A stretch of DNA of 64,000 nt from Hemerocallis citrina (GCA_017893485.1 CM030368.1:175556004-175620003), one strand, 5' to 3'. Positions 34,004 to 45,834 are shown, counted from the first letter of the stretch. A program made the numbers and translations. Notes: generated by a model from the sequence alone, not told the origin.

Positions 34004-34204
34004 CCCGACGTTTTCAAAAACGTCGGTAGAAATGTCAGGGTAGCACGCATCGTTGTAGGTATGGGGTCTACCCCGGCGTTTTTTGAAAATGCCGATTTAG
34101 CTCCTATACCTACCCCGCGTCAGGGTAGGTTTAATTTTAATTTAGTTTATTTCAATCGAAATAATAGCTATACTGGCATTTTTACAAAAAAAATGCCGGA
34201 ATAG

Positions 34205-36533
34205 CCTCTTTTTTTTACACACAAAAATATTAGAAGATTCTAAGAAGATACAACATACAAACAACTCAGAATTCGTAAAAATACAAATCAATATATTTGA
34301 TATCCCCAAAGTATCAATTTGCAAGAATACAAATACATGATTAGAATATTGTCATATATAAATTGAAATGACCTTACAAAAAGTATAAACTACAAAATTT
34401 ATAAGTATCTATAGAGAGATTCACCAAATCATGGGGTGTGTGGCATGCGTGGCGTTGAAGGTGTCGAATTGGGCGGCATTCCATTCACACTCCCTCGGTG
34501 AGGTTTTTAAGCGCACAAGATGCACGTATTCAAAGAAAATCAATGGCTAAAAAAATGTCAAAAATATTTTGAAATTTGGAGGGAAGCTTGAAGACCAACT
34601 CAAGGAAAGAGCAACAAAATAGTAGAGAAAAACAACCTAGAAAAATACCAAAAAGTATATTTCTACGACCTTCTTGTCCCTGCAAAATAGCTTGTATCAC
34701 CATTTGCAAGCCGAGATTGGAACTGTGACCACTCAAACTTACACCTATCCCTTACATGTTCATATAAGAAAATCAGACGGATATATTACCAATGAGCAAA
34801 GAATGAAATCACAAACATTGTAAACGCAAATGAATTAACAATGGCTAAGAACAGATATGATATGATCTACAGTTAGCCATCATTTATACAGAAAAAACAC
34901 ATTTTTTGTCTATAATGTCTGTGAATCATAATTTATTGTTCATAAAGGGAAATCTATAAGACTGGAGTGTGGGAAAGGGGAAAGACAAATTCTTATTTTA
35001 TTTAATTTTATTAATTACTAGCATGCTTTAGTAATAAGAACACCTAATCAAATAATCCTCTAGATACCTTCAAAAGTTGATAGACTACATATAGTGTGGA
35101 AAAATCGAAACAGAGAGACCTGATTTATCATCATTTTTTGGGGATAGTGGGCAGCACATGTAGAACAGCCTATTAATGGCACCAATTACCACCTAAATTA
35201 ACGATATCTCATTGAATCAACTAAATCAGACATAAGAATGATGGACTCATAGAGTTTCCATAATGAAAAAAAAACATTTAGTCTGTTTCGGATACAAAGT
35301 TATGATAACCTCGGGTATGTTTTAAGAGGTCCTTTAACTCAAAGACTCCACAAAGACCAAAGCTAAGACAACCAAAGGTATGTTAGCCTCCAGTTACCTT
35401 CAATTAATAACCTAGCATCCATGCATTTCCAAACAGGGCCTTAGTGATTTCTTTAGTAGGACTATGAGATAATTCTAATCACAAAGCGCGATAATTCAAG
35501 TTTATCTGTTCGTATATTAAGGAAACTACATATGTTGCTCATAGCTTGTTAACAAATAGGGTAATAAAAAATTTAATCAGAGGTTCAGATCATACCGCTG
35601 GCCAAGGTGCTTTTCCATTCTCAGATTCTCCCTGCAAAAAAAAAATGCTATGACACTAAACTAAAAGATATGCTAACCGGCATATGAAGGGGAATTTATA
35701 GGGTGTAATACAATAGTAACAACTAGTAAAAAAAAATTTCCGAAAAAAAAACAACAAAAAAACCATACACAACTTGTAAAATGATACAGCATGACAAAAA
35801 TTCACGAAAAATGAATTGAGCATTAAACGAATACCTTAAACATAACATGAACACAGAGAAAAAAAGAACATATAGGAATACACTGATATTTATATATACT
35901 TCATCCGTCATTTACAAAGGTTCAAGTCACACGGCTACTTTGAGAACACATCAATTACCCCAAAACATCTAAGATTTGGGGATGAATGGAATGATTTTGA
36001 CGAAAAACAATAAATCACACAAACAATCAAACTACATCTCTCTAGTAGTCACACAAACAATCAAACTATAGCTAGCTCTCTTCACCTTATCTTTGATCGC
36101 AGCAGCGATTTAAGTCAAAATCAAGATACCTCTCAAGCTTTTGAGAAGGACAAGAGCGACACATTACAAATTACTAACTACAAACTACAAAATACAATGG
36201 ACTTTAATTGCCTAATCATGATTTTATTTGTATGGATTTTTGTATGCGTAAGAGAAAAAATCACTGAAGGATAATTAACTAGCCCATCAATGAAACAATA
36301 GGGAATCTTTGATTTTGTGCGAATTTCATACTTTGCATGCATCAAGTTTTGCAATTTTTAATGGACTACAGCTCTCTCATAGTCCATTAACAATCAAACT
36401 CTAATTCTAACTCCCAATAAAGATTACAACAATAAATCACACAAACAAACAAAATCCAATTGAACCTGATCAAAAAGGGTTTCCGTATACTAAGGATGAA
36501 TTAGAATGGATCTAATTGAAATATATATATATA
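34205..36533. other. CACTA interior, left part
   Basis: AT-rich and without long frames. An exon-like minus-strand patch near 34670-34740 reads GVSLSGHSSNLGLQMVIQAI and then LQGQEGR, but nothing I know matches. The rest holds no gene I can support. Confidence 0.35.
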
Positions 36534-36700
36534 TTTATATAATAAAACACAAAGAAATCTATCAAGTGGCACTCATTCAATAAGGTTGAAATCAATGGTC
36601 CAGATCTAACCTCACAAAACATATTTTTCCACCCAAAAGTTCCCCCCAAAACTCAAATTCAAATCCTCCAAAACAACACATTTATTTATTTATTTATTTA

Positions 36701-36731
<31 letters not shown>

Positions 36732-36990
36732 CTCTTTCTATTTACTCAGAAATTTATATTTTCAGATTTCAGGTTTGTAAATTTTCAGATTTTTTATGCA
36801 TTTTTTTATTGCTCATGTTATATTGAAAAAAGCAAATACATCATCAACAGTTAAATTTCATCATTTTCCACACTGAAAATTCTAAGAAGTTGGATTTTAC
36901 ACCCACATTTATATTTATTTTTCAACATATACTACTGAAACATGGACTTTTATTTACAACTAATTATTGTTTTACTATTCAAACTTGAGC

Positions 36991-36993
<3 letters not shown>
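36534..36993 (+). mobile_element. Helitron fragment, copy 3 (3' end missing)
   Basis: It begins TTATATAATAAAACACAAAG and runs parallel to the reverse of copy 2 through ACTATTCAAACTTGAGCTAC. The 3' hairpin and CTAG are absent: at that point a TA array and the next element start. The first C of TC is T. Confidence 0.7.

Positions 36994-37038
<45 letters not shown>
36994..37038. repeat. (TA)n array
   Basis: About 22 TA units form the insertion site of the long-TIR element. Confidence 0.9.
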
Positions 37039-37040
<2 letters not shown>

Positions 37041-38018
37041 ATATGGTTCGGGTGAGAACCATGTCCTGGGGTGAGAACCAAAGGGCCTCTCCCAACCACT
37101 CATCAAATTATTTTGCATGGCTGAGATTATGCAAGTACATAATAAGGTAATTTTTTTTGTGTGTGACGGTTAAGGAAAATTTGGTCAAACTGGAGAGTGA
37201 AATAATTTATTCCCGTAAAATATTGGAGAAGATTTTGTATCCCAAATTAATAACAACTGCAAAATCATTCACCAATTCGTTCCTTCAGCCCAATAATTTA
37301 ATTGCAACGTGGGAGGGGAAAAAAGTTGCTATTTAATTGTACTGTTGTTGCTGTTTATATCTATGGATCTTGCTATTCAGTATTTGATATTTTCAATTCC
37401 AGTAATTTTTTTGTTTGCTAAAAAAGAGTTGCTATTTAGTATACTGTAGTTGTTGTTTATATAATATGTAGTTGCTGTTTATGTATTATGTTATTGATGG
37501 TTTCTGCATTAAATAGTTGCTATTGAATTGTAAACTTGTTGCTGTTTTAGTTTAATTAGTTGTTGTTTATGTGTTGATGATAATATACCAGCTAAATAGT
37601 AATTTTATTGATGGTATATAATGATGTATATGTGGCAATTGTTGATATTTATTAGATTGTAGTTGCTGTGTATATAATGGATAGTTGCTAATTATGTTTT
37701 ATAGTGTTCGGTATTCAGAAACGTGAAAACATAGGAGAATGAAAACCTGGTGTTCGGTATTCAGAATCCCTTTAATTAAGCGTTGTTGACCGCGAAATAA
37801 AAGGAATGAAGATCACAGATTATTACGCAACATATATTGCCTTTTTTATCACAAATTATTTCTCTCTCCAGTTTGACCAAATTTTCCTTAACCGTCACAC
37901 ACAAAAAAAATTACCTTATTATGTACTTGCATAATCTCAGCCATACAAAATGATTTGATAAGTGGTTGGGAGAGGCCCTTTGGTTCTCACCCCAGGGTTG
38001 GTTCTCACCCGAACCAAC

Positions 38019-38021
<3 letters not shown>
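37039..38021. mobile_element. Long terminal-inverted-repeat element (983 bp)
   Basis: The arms at 37039-37196 and 37866-38021 are inverted copies of about 157 bp. Each starts near GG-T-TGGTTCGGGTGAGAACC and ends CTGGAGAG. The 670-bp centre has many GTTGCTGTTTAT-like units and no coding frame. The element is flanked by TA arrays. Long arms suggest a MULE-type or foldback non-autonomous element; the class is not certain. Confidence 0.75.

Positions 38022-38060
<39 letters not shown>
38022..38060. repeat. (TA)n array
   Basis: About 19 TA units follow the long-TIR element. Confidence 0.9.
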
Positions 38061-38064
<4 letters not shown>

Positions 38065-38087
38065 ACTCTTATTATTTTATTTATGAG

Positions 38088-38481
38088 AAAAGTGAGCCTC
38101 ATATAGAGTATGAGGAAATTTTTCTCATACAAAGTGATTATACTCACTTGGTGGGACCCTTATGGAAGATCCACTTGATCCATCATGTTTATCATACTAA
38201 TGGATGTATGTGTAAAAAAAATCAAGTGGTTTGGAGGTCATTCACTCATGCATCATGTTGTTGAAAAATGAACGATTTCAACAGTAATACAAATCGAACC
38301 ACAAATTGGACCCACATGATGCATGGGTGAATGACCTCCAAACCACTTGATTTTCTCTACACATACATCTAATAGCATGATAAAAATGATGGACGGACTG
38401 GATCTTCCATAAAGGCCCCACCAAGTGAGTATAATCACTTTGTATGAGGAAAATTTTCTCATACAAATATGAGGCTCACAT
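38088..38481. mobile_element. Hairpin MITE, about 394 bp
   Basis: The two halves are inverted copies over about 175 bp each: GTGAGCCTCATAT at the left end and ATATGAGGCTCACAT at the right. Shared blocks include AAGTGATTATACTCACTTGG and CAAGTGGTTTGGAGGTCATT. The whole element can fold into one hairpin. It has no coding capacity. Confidence 0.85.
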
Positions 38482-38483
38482 TA

Positions 38484-38503
38484 CACACACACACACACAC
38501 ACA

Positions 38504-38588
<85 letters not shown>
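38484..38588. repeat. Compound (CA)n(CT)n(TA)n microsatellite
   Basis: Three dinucleotide arrays follow one another directly, about 12, 17 and 23 units. Confidence 0.9.
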
Positions 38589-38593
<5 letters not shown>

Positions 38594-38758
38594 AAAGGGA
38601 TATGAGCAACTTGCTCATTTAATAAATGAGCAATTGATTATGTGGCATGCATGTGATACATTGGACAACTAACTATTTTAAGGCTTTTCCAATCACATGT
38701 ATGCCACATCATCAATTGCTTATTTACTAAATGAGCAAGTTGCTCATACCCCTTTTTC

Positions 38759-38760
<2 letters not shown>
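38589..38760. mobile_element. Small TA-flanked MITE (172 bp)
   Basis: It begins GGGTAAAAGGGATATGAGCA and ends TGCTCATACCCCTTTTTCCC, inverted repeats extending about 60 bp. It sits within a TA array, so a TA target duplication (Stowaway-like) is plausible but cannot be proved there. Confidence 0.8.

Positions 38761-38842
<82 letters not shown>
38761..38842. repeat. (AT)n array, about 41 units
   Basis: This is the longest pure dinucleotide array in the window. Reading frames of repeated Ile-Tyr across it are artefacts. Confidence 0.95.
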
Positions 38843-38846
<4 letters not shown>

Positions 38847-38865
38847 ACTCTTATTATTTTATTTA

Positions 38866-39799
38866 CATACTTAATCTAATTAATTTATTATTTTTTGTTA
38901 AAGTCATGTATAGTTGATTAATGTAACGGTTTGGATTTTTAATTTTAGATGCTCGACTATGAGTTTTTCTAAATATATATATATAATAAATTATGTAATG
39001 AATGTAACAATATATTATACCTTGGGTATGGTGATCCTTTAATCGGTTTCTAGCCATACTTCCTCCATGAGAAGTCATCCAAGGGTGTCTCTGCCATCTT
39101 CATCCCCACCACCACTGGCACCCTCACTTTCCTCTTCACCTTCAACTTCCTAACTCTCTCCACTCACAACTGATTAGCCACTTAATTCAAATTTTAATAT
39201 ACACACCAAATATATCATATAGAAAGTAATAACTAAAAACAAAGGGTGATGTTAATTGTTACTTAAAAGTTTTCATAATCACAATGTACACAATGTACTC
39301 AAAGAGAGCAGAGCAGAGCAAGAGCACAAATAATTAATGACAATGAAATTTTGTATGAGCTCTACATTCATCATTCAGTATAACCTCACCTTTTCTTACA
39401 ACAATGCAAAATCCTCTAATGGTTTGATTAATTATACAAGGAATTTAGCTATTTTCCTAAAATCTCAATTATACAAAATATTGAATTAACATACAAAATA
39501 TTGAATAAACATAGAAACCCTAAATCCTAACTTCACTTACCTGCAAAGATCGAAAAAGGAATTGTACAAATTCGACGAAAATTGATTCGCAACCCTAATC
39601 CTAACAATTTGATTGATGAAGGGAGGCACCGAAGGGGGCGGGTGGCGGCGATGGGGGAAGGAGTGACGACGGGGGAGGGGGACGGCGACGGCGATGGCGT
39701 TGGGTGCTGGGTTGGGTTAGATTAAGAGAAAGACTGAAAGTAAAATGAGAGAGATAGAGAGAGCGAGGGAGGGAGGGATATTTCTATCCGTAAAACTAT
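38866..39799. other. CACTA interior, right part
   Basis: It is AT-rich until 39540, then a G-rich patch (39620-39715, GGCGGCGATGGGGG-like) that could be the upstream region of a lost transposase gene read leftward. No coding domain is visible. Confidence 0.35.
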
Positions 39800-39971
39800 C
39801 TCGGAGTTTTTGCATAACAACGTTGGGGTATCCCTCACCTACCCCGGTGTTTACTACAAACGCCATAGTAGATTTTTGTTTTTTTATGCTTTCTATTTTT
39901 TGTGTTCTACCCCGGTGTTTCGACCAAAACACCGGTGTAGATTCACCGGGTAGGCCTCTTTTGTTGTAGTG

Positions 39972-40772
39972 TCACGATAATTATTGGTGATGCATTGTGT
40001 TTGATTCTCCATGGGAGGTCCAAAATCATGCTTTGTAATACATCTAACTACATTAGTTTTAACCACTTACTAGACGAATTTGTTGACAAAGGTAGAGGAG
40101 AGTGAGCCCAAAGTGAACTACATGAGATTTGGCCAATTCTAGATTCGTTCTCTCCTGTTTAAATCACTTCCACCAACTGTATTTCTCCTCTATGATCCCA
40201 CATTATCCTATGTTAAGAAAATAATTAGTAAACCTAAATGCCCAAGTTAACCTTCTGATAGCACCACACGGTTCTGGAATGGATTGATCGATCGCTTTAA
40301 TTACATGCGTGGATTACACTTTAATTTCTTTAAGAAGCTTCTAAAGATGAATCGTTGATCACCAAATACTTCTCCCAGGATACAATGAGCTTCTGTTTAC
40401 AGTGTTGCCCAATACTCCAGTGGCAACACGTACCAACTTGCACCACTCAATGTAAAAACAAATGCTCAATAATTGGAAAAACTATTTTAGAAGAGAGGAA
40501 GAATGTATTTTATTTTTCTGCTATTTTTTACCTTTTGACAGAAATCCTCTTTTTATAACCAAATGGAGAGAATACGTTTCACTGATTTTGTCATAAAAAC
40601 GGGAATTATTTTCATCATAAAAGATTCTTTAAATGTCACAAAAACATTTCATTGATTTTTCTTTACTGGTAAAAAATGGCTAAAATCTGTTTTTTTTTTT
40701 AAAATTTCAAGAGACCCCATGACCCCTAAGGCACACGGCCCGATCAAAGATATATAAATATTTATATATATA
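39972..40772. other. Noncoding stretch right of CACTA
   Basis: No frame with a recognisable domain and no clear repeat structure. Confidence 0.35.
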
Positions 40773-41287
40773 CTAGATTTGCCTGTGGGCACGTGCCTAC
40801 GGCACATTTTCGGAACGATACAACATATGAAAGTCTTGTAAACAGTAAAACAACAATTATGTAGCTCAAGTTTGAATAGTAAACAATAATTAGTTGTAAA
40901 TAAAAGTCCTTGTTTCAATAGTATATGTTGAAAAATAATTATAAATGGGGGTGTAAAATCCAACTTCTTAGAACTTTGAGTCTGGAAAATGATGAAATTT
41001 AACTGTTGATGAGGTATTTGCTATTTTCAATATAACATGAGCAATAAAAAAATGCATAAAAAATCTGAAAATTTACAAACCTGAAATCTGAAAATATAAA
41101 TTTCTGAGTAAATAGAGAGAGAATAAGAGATAAATAAATAAATATGTTGTTTTGGGGATTTGAATTTGGGTTTTGGGGGAAACTTTGGGCGGAAAAATAT
41201 GTTTTATGAGGTTAGATCTGGACCATTGATTTCAACCATATTGAATGAGAGCCACTTGATAGCTTTTTTTGTGTTTTATTATATAGA
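40773..41287 (-). mobile_element. Non-autonomous Helitron, copy 2 (complete, 515 bp)
   Basis: On the minus strand it begins TCTATATAATAAAACAC and ends with the hairpin GTGCCGTAGGCACG, then CCCACAGGCAAATCTAG. The flanking bases are A before and T after, the Helitron target. There is no coding region. It defines the correct ends for copies 1 and 3. Confidence 0.85.
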
Positions 41288-42240
41288 TATATAATACGTG
41301 GAAGATGAGAATTGATCCTCCAACCTTATGTGAGCCCAAAACATTAACCATTGGGCTACAAGACAATGTTGACAATAAACAATAAAATAAGTGTTTTAAA
41401 TGTATACTGAATTCCAACATCCTAGTACCAGCAACGTGTCGATGACTGATCCCACCATTAACATTAATCACTAGTGACCCCTCCTCAGGACATTGCCATT
41501 TCATAGATATGCCTTCAGCATTCATTGAAGCATTTCTTCGAACAGGAGATGTGCATAATTGTTTTTTTTTCCTTTCTTTTGTTTTGAAGGAAAAATGTGG
41601 AATATTGCCACCATGTTTCATTTTCATTAATGAGATGTGCGTAATTGTTGAGGCTAGCATTGCCTTTTAACGATTGAGAGGTATTAGTTGGATTATAAAT
41701 GGTTCTGCAAATATAGGCCAGGTCAAGTTGAATTATATGTTCTTTAAAGCCCATGAATAGTATTACTCTGAATTAACCGGAAATTGGAATATAACCCAAA
41801 ATGAAGAAGATAATACTTTTTTTGGGTAGAGTTTTTCTTAGCAAAATATTTTAATTATTTAGGAAATGGAATTTTAAACAAACAAAAAAAGGAAAAAGGA
41901 AAAGAAGCGTGTAGAATGAAGAAAGAATTATTCTTGCTGCTCTTTACCCATTAATAAGTCGGAGAATTAGATGGCACATGGTACCCTTTCCAAAATTGTC
42001 CTTCAACATTAGTTTCACATAGGAAATTGTTAAATATAAATATAATTTTTTTTAAAATGTTATTCTAAATATACAAAACCAAGCACCTCCAAAAACTTTA
42101 CCCCAAAACAACTCTCCATTCTCAAATATCAATTCTCAATTCTCAAATAATTAAATCAAAAATCTTTCCGCCATCTCCTTTTCTTTTCCTCCTGGCCTCC
42201 TCCTTCCTTCTGCCATTTTTTTAATCCAATTAGTAACAAT
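41288..42240. other. Noncoding stretch with a weak RNase H-like relic
   Basis: On the minus strand at about 41430-41520, KWQCPEEGSLVINVNGGISH resembles the start of the RNase H-like domain of plant LINE-type or non-LTR proteins (usually W..P..G..K.NVDGA). Only some 30 residues are readable. Toward 42240 the sequence becomes the upstream region of the next exon. Confidence 0.3.
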
Positions 42241-42348
42241 TTATATTTATATATTCATTTCATTCATAACCAAATAGATATTGGAACAAAGCCATTAATT
42301 GGAGAAAGAGGAGGAGCAAATTAAAGACATACATATCCGCAAAAGAAA

Positions 42349-42402
42349 ATGGTTTGGTCCCCAAATTGTGCTACCAATGCCTACCTTGATACTCTCAAAC
42401 TA
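42349..42402 (+). CDS. Probable first coding exon of a DUF1442-family gene
   Basis: The ATG at 42349 follows a purine-rich leader (GGAGAAAGAGGAGGAGC) and a TATATTTATATA stretch at 42240. It reads MVWSPNCATNAYLDTLKL and then meets a donor-like GTAATT at 42403. The pattern WSP..A.KAY(L/I)DT(L/V)K is what I recall of the N-terminus of plant DUF1442 proteins, which resemble S-adenosylmethionine-dependent methyltransferases. Such genes have a short first exon. The following intron would contain the copia element at 42493-47107; no second exon is recognised on the far side. Confidence 0.5.
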
Positions 42403-42492
42403 GTAATTACCTTTCTCAACTCTTCTTCTTCTTCTCATATTCATTCATTAGTTTTTTTTTTTTTTTTTAATAAAGGGCTATACTATAGTATG

Positions 42493-42634
42493 TGTTAAGA
42501 TAAATCAGAGAAAAATAAAAACAATATTGAATATTGAATTGAGTTCAACCAAGTACAATACCACCTATATATAGGAGGGAAACAAATATCAAAACAACTC
42601 TACAACCAATATGGGACTATAATAATATCTAACA
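42493..42634 (-). repeat. 3' LTR of short-LTR copia
   Basis: It reads TGTTAAGATAAATC to ATATCTAACA. A purine-rich tract (minus strand GAGTGGGAG) lies directly beside it, as expected for a polypurine tract. Confidence 0.85.
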
Positions 42635-42647
42635 CTCCCACTCAAAC

Positions 42648-43250
42648 TCACGATGGGTCAAACAGTGTGAGTTTGCCTACTAAGTATCTAAATCTTTGAA
42701 CAGTATGGGATTTGGTGAAGAAGTCTGCAGTCTGCTGGGAAGATGTAACAGAATGGAGAGAAATGGTCCCTGCCTCAAAGCGCTCACGAAAATAATGGCA
42801 ATCAATCTCTATATGCTTCGTTCGCTCATGAAAGACTGGGTTGCTTGCAATGTGCAATGCACTTCGGTTATCACAATGAAAAAGAGTAGCTCCTGTAAGA
42901 GTGACACTCATATCTGATAACAGCCAACGAACATGAACAATCTCTCTAGTAGTAGCTGCCATTGCTTTGTACTCAGCTTCAGTCGAAGAACATGCAACAA
43001 CTGCCTGTTTCTTACTTCGCCATGAGATCAGCGAATCACCAAGAAATAGACAGAAATCGGTGGTAGACCGTCTGGTAGTAGGATCACCTGCCCAATCTGA
43101 ATCAGAAAATGCACTCAGCTCTAATTTGGATATAGCAGGCATGAATAATGAGCGAGTAATAGTACCCCAAAGTTATCTGAGAATCCGAAGAAGAGCACCG
43201 TAGTGAACTAATGTAGGAGCAGAAACAAACTGACTGACAACACTGACTGC
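42648..43250 (-). pseudogene. Copia RNase H
   Basis: Minus-strand motifs in order are FSDSDWAGDPTTRRSTTDFC, SWRSKKQAVVACSSTEAEY, LFHCDNRSALHIA and HSVTSSQQTADFFTKS. The acidic active-site residues (Asp, Glu, Asp) are kept. It is separated from RT by a frameshift near 43140-43260. Confidence 0.88.
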
Positions 43251-43905
43251 GTAAGCAATATCGGGTCTGGTCATGCATAAGTAGACAAGCTGTCCAACAA
43301 TCTGTCTGTATGTAATGGGATAGGAAGGAGCTCACCATCAATGGGACGAAGCTTCACATGAAGCTCTATGGGTGTATCGGCTGACTTACTGTCAGAAAGG
43401 CATGCAGCGGAGATAATATCTGATGTGTATTTCTGTTGAGAAATGAATATCCTCCGAGATCCATGAGCAATCTCTAGGTACAGAAAATAACGTAGTCTGC
43501 CAAGGTCTTTCATATGGAACTGCTGATGAAGGTATTTCTGGGTGGATGTAATGCCCGTAGAGTCATCCCTAGTAATGATCATATCGTCAACATAGAGTAG
43601 TAGAATTACCCTCCCTGCGGTGACGACCACATAAATATAGAATGGTCTTGAGAACTCTGACTAAAATTAGCCTTGGTGATGACAAGGCAAAGACACTCAA
43701 ACCAGGCTCAAGGGGCCTGCTTCAAACCATATATAGCTCTACGCAACCGGCAAACATAACGAGGAGGAGTTGGAAGGCCAGGAGGAGGATCCATATAAAC
43801 AACCTCAGATAAGGCACCATGAAGAAAAGCTTTCTTCATGTCCATCTGGTATAACGGGCATTGGCGGATGGCTGCAACAGGAAGAAGAGTGCGAACAGTA
43901 GTCAT
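43251..43905 (-). pseudogene. Copia reverse transcriptase
   Basis: The upstream part has [20 protein letters not shown] and YGLKQAP. The downstream part has LLLYVDDMIITRDDS, the catalytic YVDD box, and LGRLRYFLYLEIAHG. The two parts are in different frames with a gap around 43640-43705, so the enzyme is dead. Confidence 0.88.
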
Positions 43906-44477
43906 CTGTGCAACGGGAGCAAAGATCTCATCATAATCAATGCCATGCTCCTGAATAAATCCTCGGGCTACTAGACGAGCCTTGTGCCGCTTAATAGATC
44001 CATGAGGTTGATGTTTGACCTTGAAAATCCACTTGCAGCTAATAGGCTGAACGCCCTCTGGCAGAGGAACAACATTCTAAGTGCCAGTCTGATCAAATGC
44101 ACTGAATTCCTCTGCAATAGCTTTCCTCCATTCAGGATATTGAATTGCGTCTTGATAGGTTCTGGGCTCACGTGTAGAGTGTATAGCAGTGAGATATGCA
44201 TGAAACTATGGTGAATACGATGCTAGGGTGACAAAACCAAACTGGTCAGAAGGACCAGTGGCATCAGGTGTATAACGTGCCGGAGGAATACCAGAAGTGG
44301 AACGGGTGGACTAACGAAGAGGGGGTGGACTGACTGGGTGTGGGGGTGAGGACGGTAGATTAGGTGCATGTGTCGGTAGGGAAGTAGGTTGGATCGGTGC
44401 TGGCTGCTATGGAGATGCAGGTGGTGTTTCGGTAGGGGGAACAACAGGTGTAAGGACTGCAGGAGATGTGAATGGAG
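43906..44477 (-). pseudogene. Copia linker and RT N-terminus
   Basis: The spacer between integrase and RT is Pro/Ser/His-rich in several frames, as usual for copia. The approach to RT ([24 protein letters not shown] residues) is readable on the minus strand at 44010-43970 with stops. Confidence 0.6.
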
Positions 44478-45611
44478 CTAGGGGAGTGGGATCAAAAGGA
44501 ATGCGGGAAGATAAAGTCGGGGGCTAGCAATAACTGGGAAATCGAGAAATCTAGTCTCCTCGGGGGAAGTCAGGTAGTAAGGGGAGTCTTCCACAAAGGA
44601 TACATGTCGAGAAATGCGAACACGACCTACTGATGGATCAAAACAACGATAACCTTTGTGTTCATGACTGAGACCTAGGTAAACGCACTTAGCAGCACGA
44701 GCGGAGAGCTTCGTGCGCTCAGTAGGAGGGAGAAGGACGTAACAGGTGCACCCAAAAGTACGGAGCATACTGTAGTCGAGAGGTGAATGATAAAGAGCCT
44801 CATAAGGTGTCGTACCAGCTAGGACAGATGATGGAGTAATATTGATAAGACTAACAGAGGTCATGATGGTTTCAGCCCAGAAAGAACTAGGAGTGGAAGA
44901 GGAGAGTAAAATAGCGCTAGCCGTCTCAAGGATGTGACGATGCTTGCATTCAGCTACTCCATTCTGCTCATATGTGTGAGGGCATGATTGTTGAAAAAGG
45001 GTGCCGTGAAACTGAAGGATCGATCTCATAGTGGTGGAAGTGTACTCACGTGCATCGTCCGATCGAAAATTCTTAATGCGCACACCGAACTGAGTGTGAA
45101 TCATAGTTGTAAAGAACCGGTAAATATCAGGTATCTCAGAACGCTGACGCATAAGAAAAAACCATATATGTCTAGTGAAGTCATCGATAAAGGCAACATA
45201 ATAAAGATACCCTTTCCACGAAGGTACGGGAGAGGGTTCCCATATGTCAGAATGAACAAGTTGAAAAGGATAAGTGGTTTCAGAAGTTCTTTTGTGACTA
45301 AAGGGTAGGACAATGTGTTTGGCCAAATGACAATCAGATAAATGTTTAAAAATGAGAGAACCAAGGGCACCACTATGAGCTATAGTCTGAAGTCGTGATG
45401 CACTAATATGACCTAAACGTCTGTGCCACAGATCAGCATCAGAGGAAACAATACCGGCAAAACTAGGAGAGTGGTGTGCATGAAGAAAATCTAGATAATA
45501 TAGACGATCCTGACGACTAGCATGCCCAAATTCCTCACCGGTGGAGGAATCAGTAATAGGAACAACCGAAAGAGTCAAAAGTAACGAGAAGACCACTATC
45601 GCACAACGCAC
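44478..45611 (-). pseudogene. Copia integrase
   Basis: The minus-strand frame starts in the pre-integrase region (LWHRRLGHISASRLQTIAHS, CHLAKH where Cys is expected). It continues with FQLVHSDIWEPSPV (first Asp), FRSDDAREY (second Asp) and YEQNGVAECKHRHIL (Glu). It ends with FGCTCYVLLPPTERTKLSAR. The frame is open for 377 codons, but several core residues differ from the family (for example GGEY to AREY). Confidence 0.88.
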
Positions 45612-45834
45612 TAATAGAAATAAGGTTTATTGATAAATAAGGAGCATAAAGAACATATGGTAATGTGAGTGTGGGAGAACTAATTGTTCCTGAGTATGTA
45701 ATAAGAAGTGGTGAGCCATCAGCTGTGTGTAGAGATGGAGAGTGAGAAGAAGGTGCTGTGTAGGTGGTGAATAGTGTCTGATTACTAGTGAGATGATGTG
45801 ATGCACCAGAATCTAAAATCCAGAAGGAATTCAT
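45550..45834 (-). pseudogene. Copia protease
   Basis: FWILDSGASHHLTSN holds the DSG active site of the aspartic protease, followed by TADGSPLLITYSGTI and LPYVLYAPYLSINLISISAL. It overlaps the integrase frame at its end, so a frameshift separates the two. Confidence 0.88.

Larger units (their letters stand above)
33968..39971. mobile_element. Non-autonomous CACTA element, about 6 kb, heavily nested
   Basis: The right end reads CCTCTTTTGTTGTAGTG, the inverse of CACTACAACAAAAGAGG, a typical CACTA terminus. The left end has AACAAAAGGGGTTCCCGACG, which aligns with it but has lost CACTAC. Both ends have subterminal repeats built on CTACCCCGGYGTTT and ACGTTTTCAAAAACGTCGG (34000-34200 and 39810-39950). 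No TNP2-like transposase frame is found. The interior carries a Helitron fragment, a long-TIR element, two MITEs and TA arrays. Confidence 0.75.

Noticed and set aside
38697..38879. Open frames of repeated Ile-Tyr
   Set aside because: They are translations of TA arrays (also at 37960-38140 and 46270-46320) and not proteins.
39600..39720. G-rich patch as an rRNA or CpG-island gene start
   Set aside because: It has no rRNA similarity; it is a short GGCGGCGATGG-like stretch within the CACTA and no first exon follows.
44988..45308. Plus-strand frame of 106 codons
   Set aside because: It is antisense to the copia integrase and has no motif of its own.
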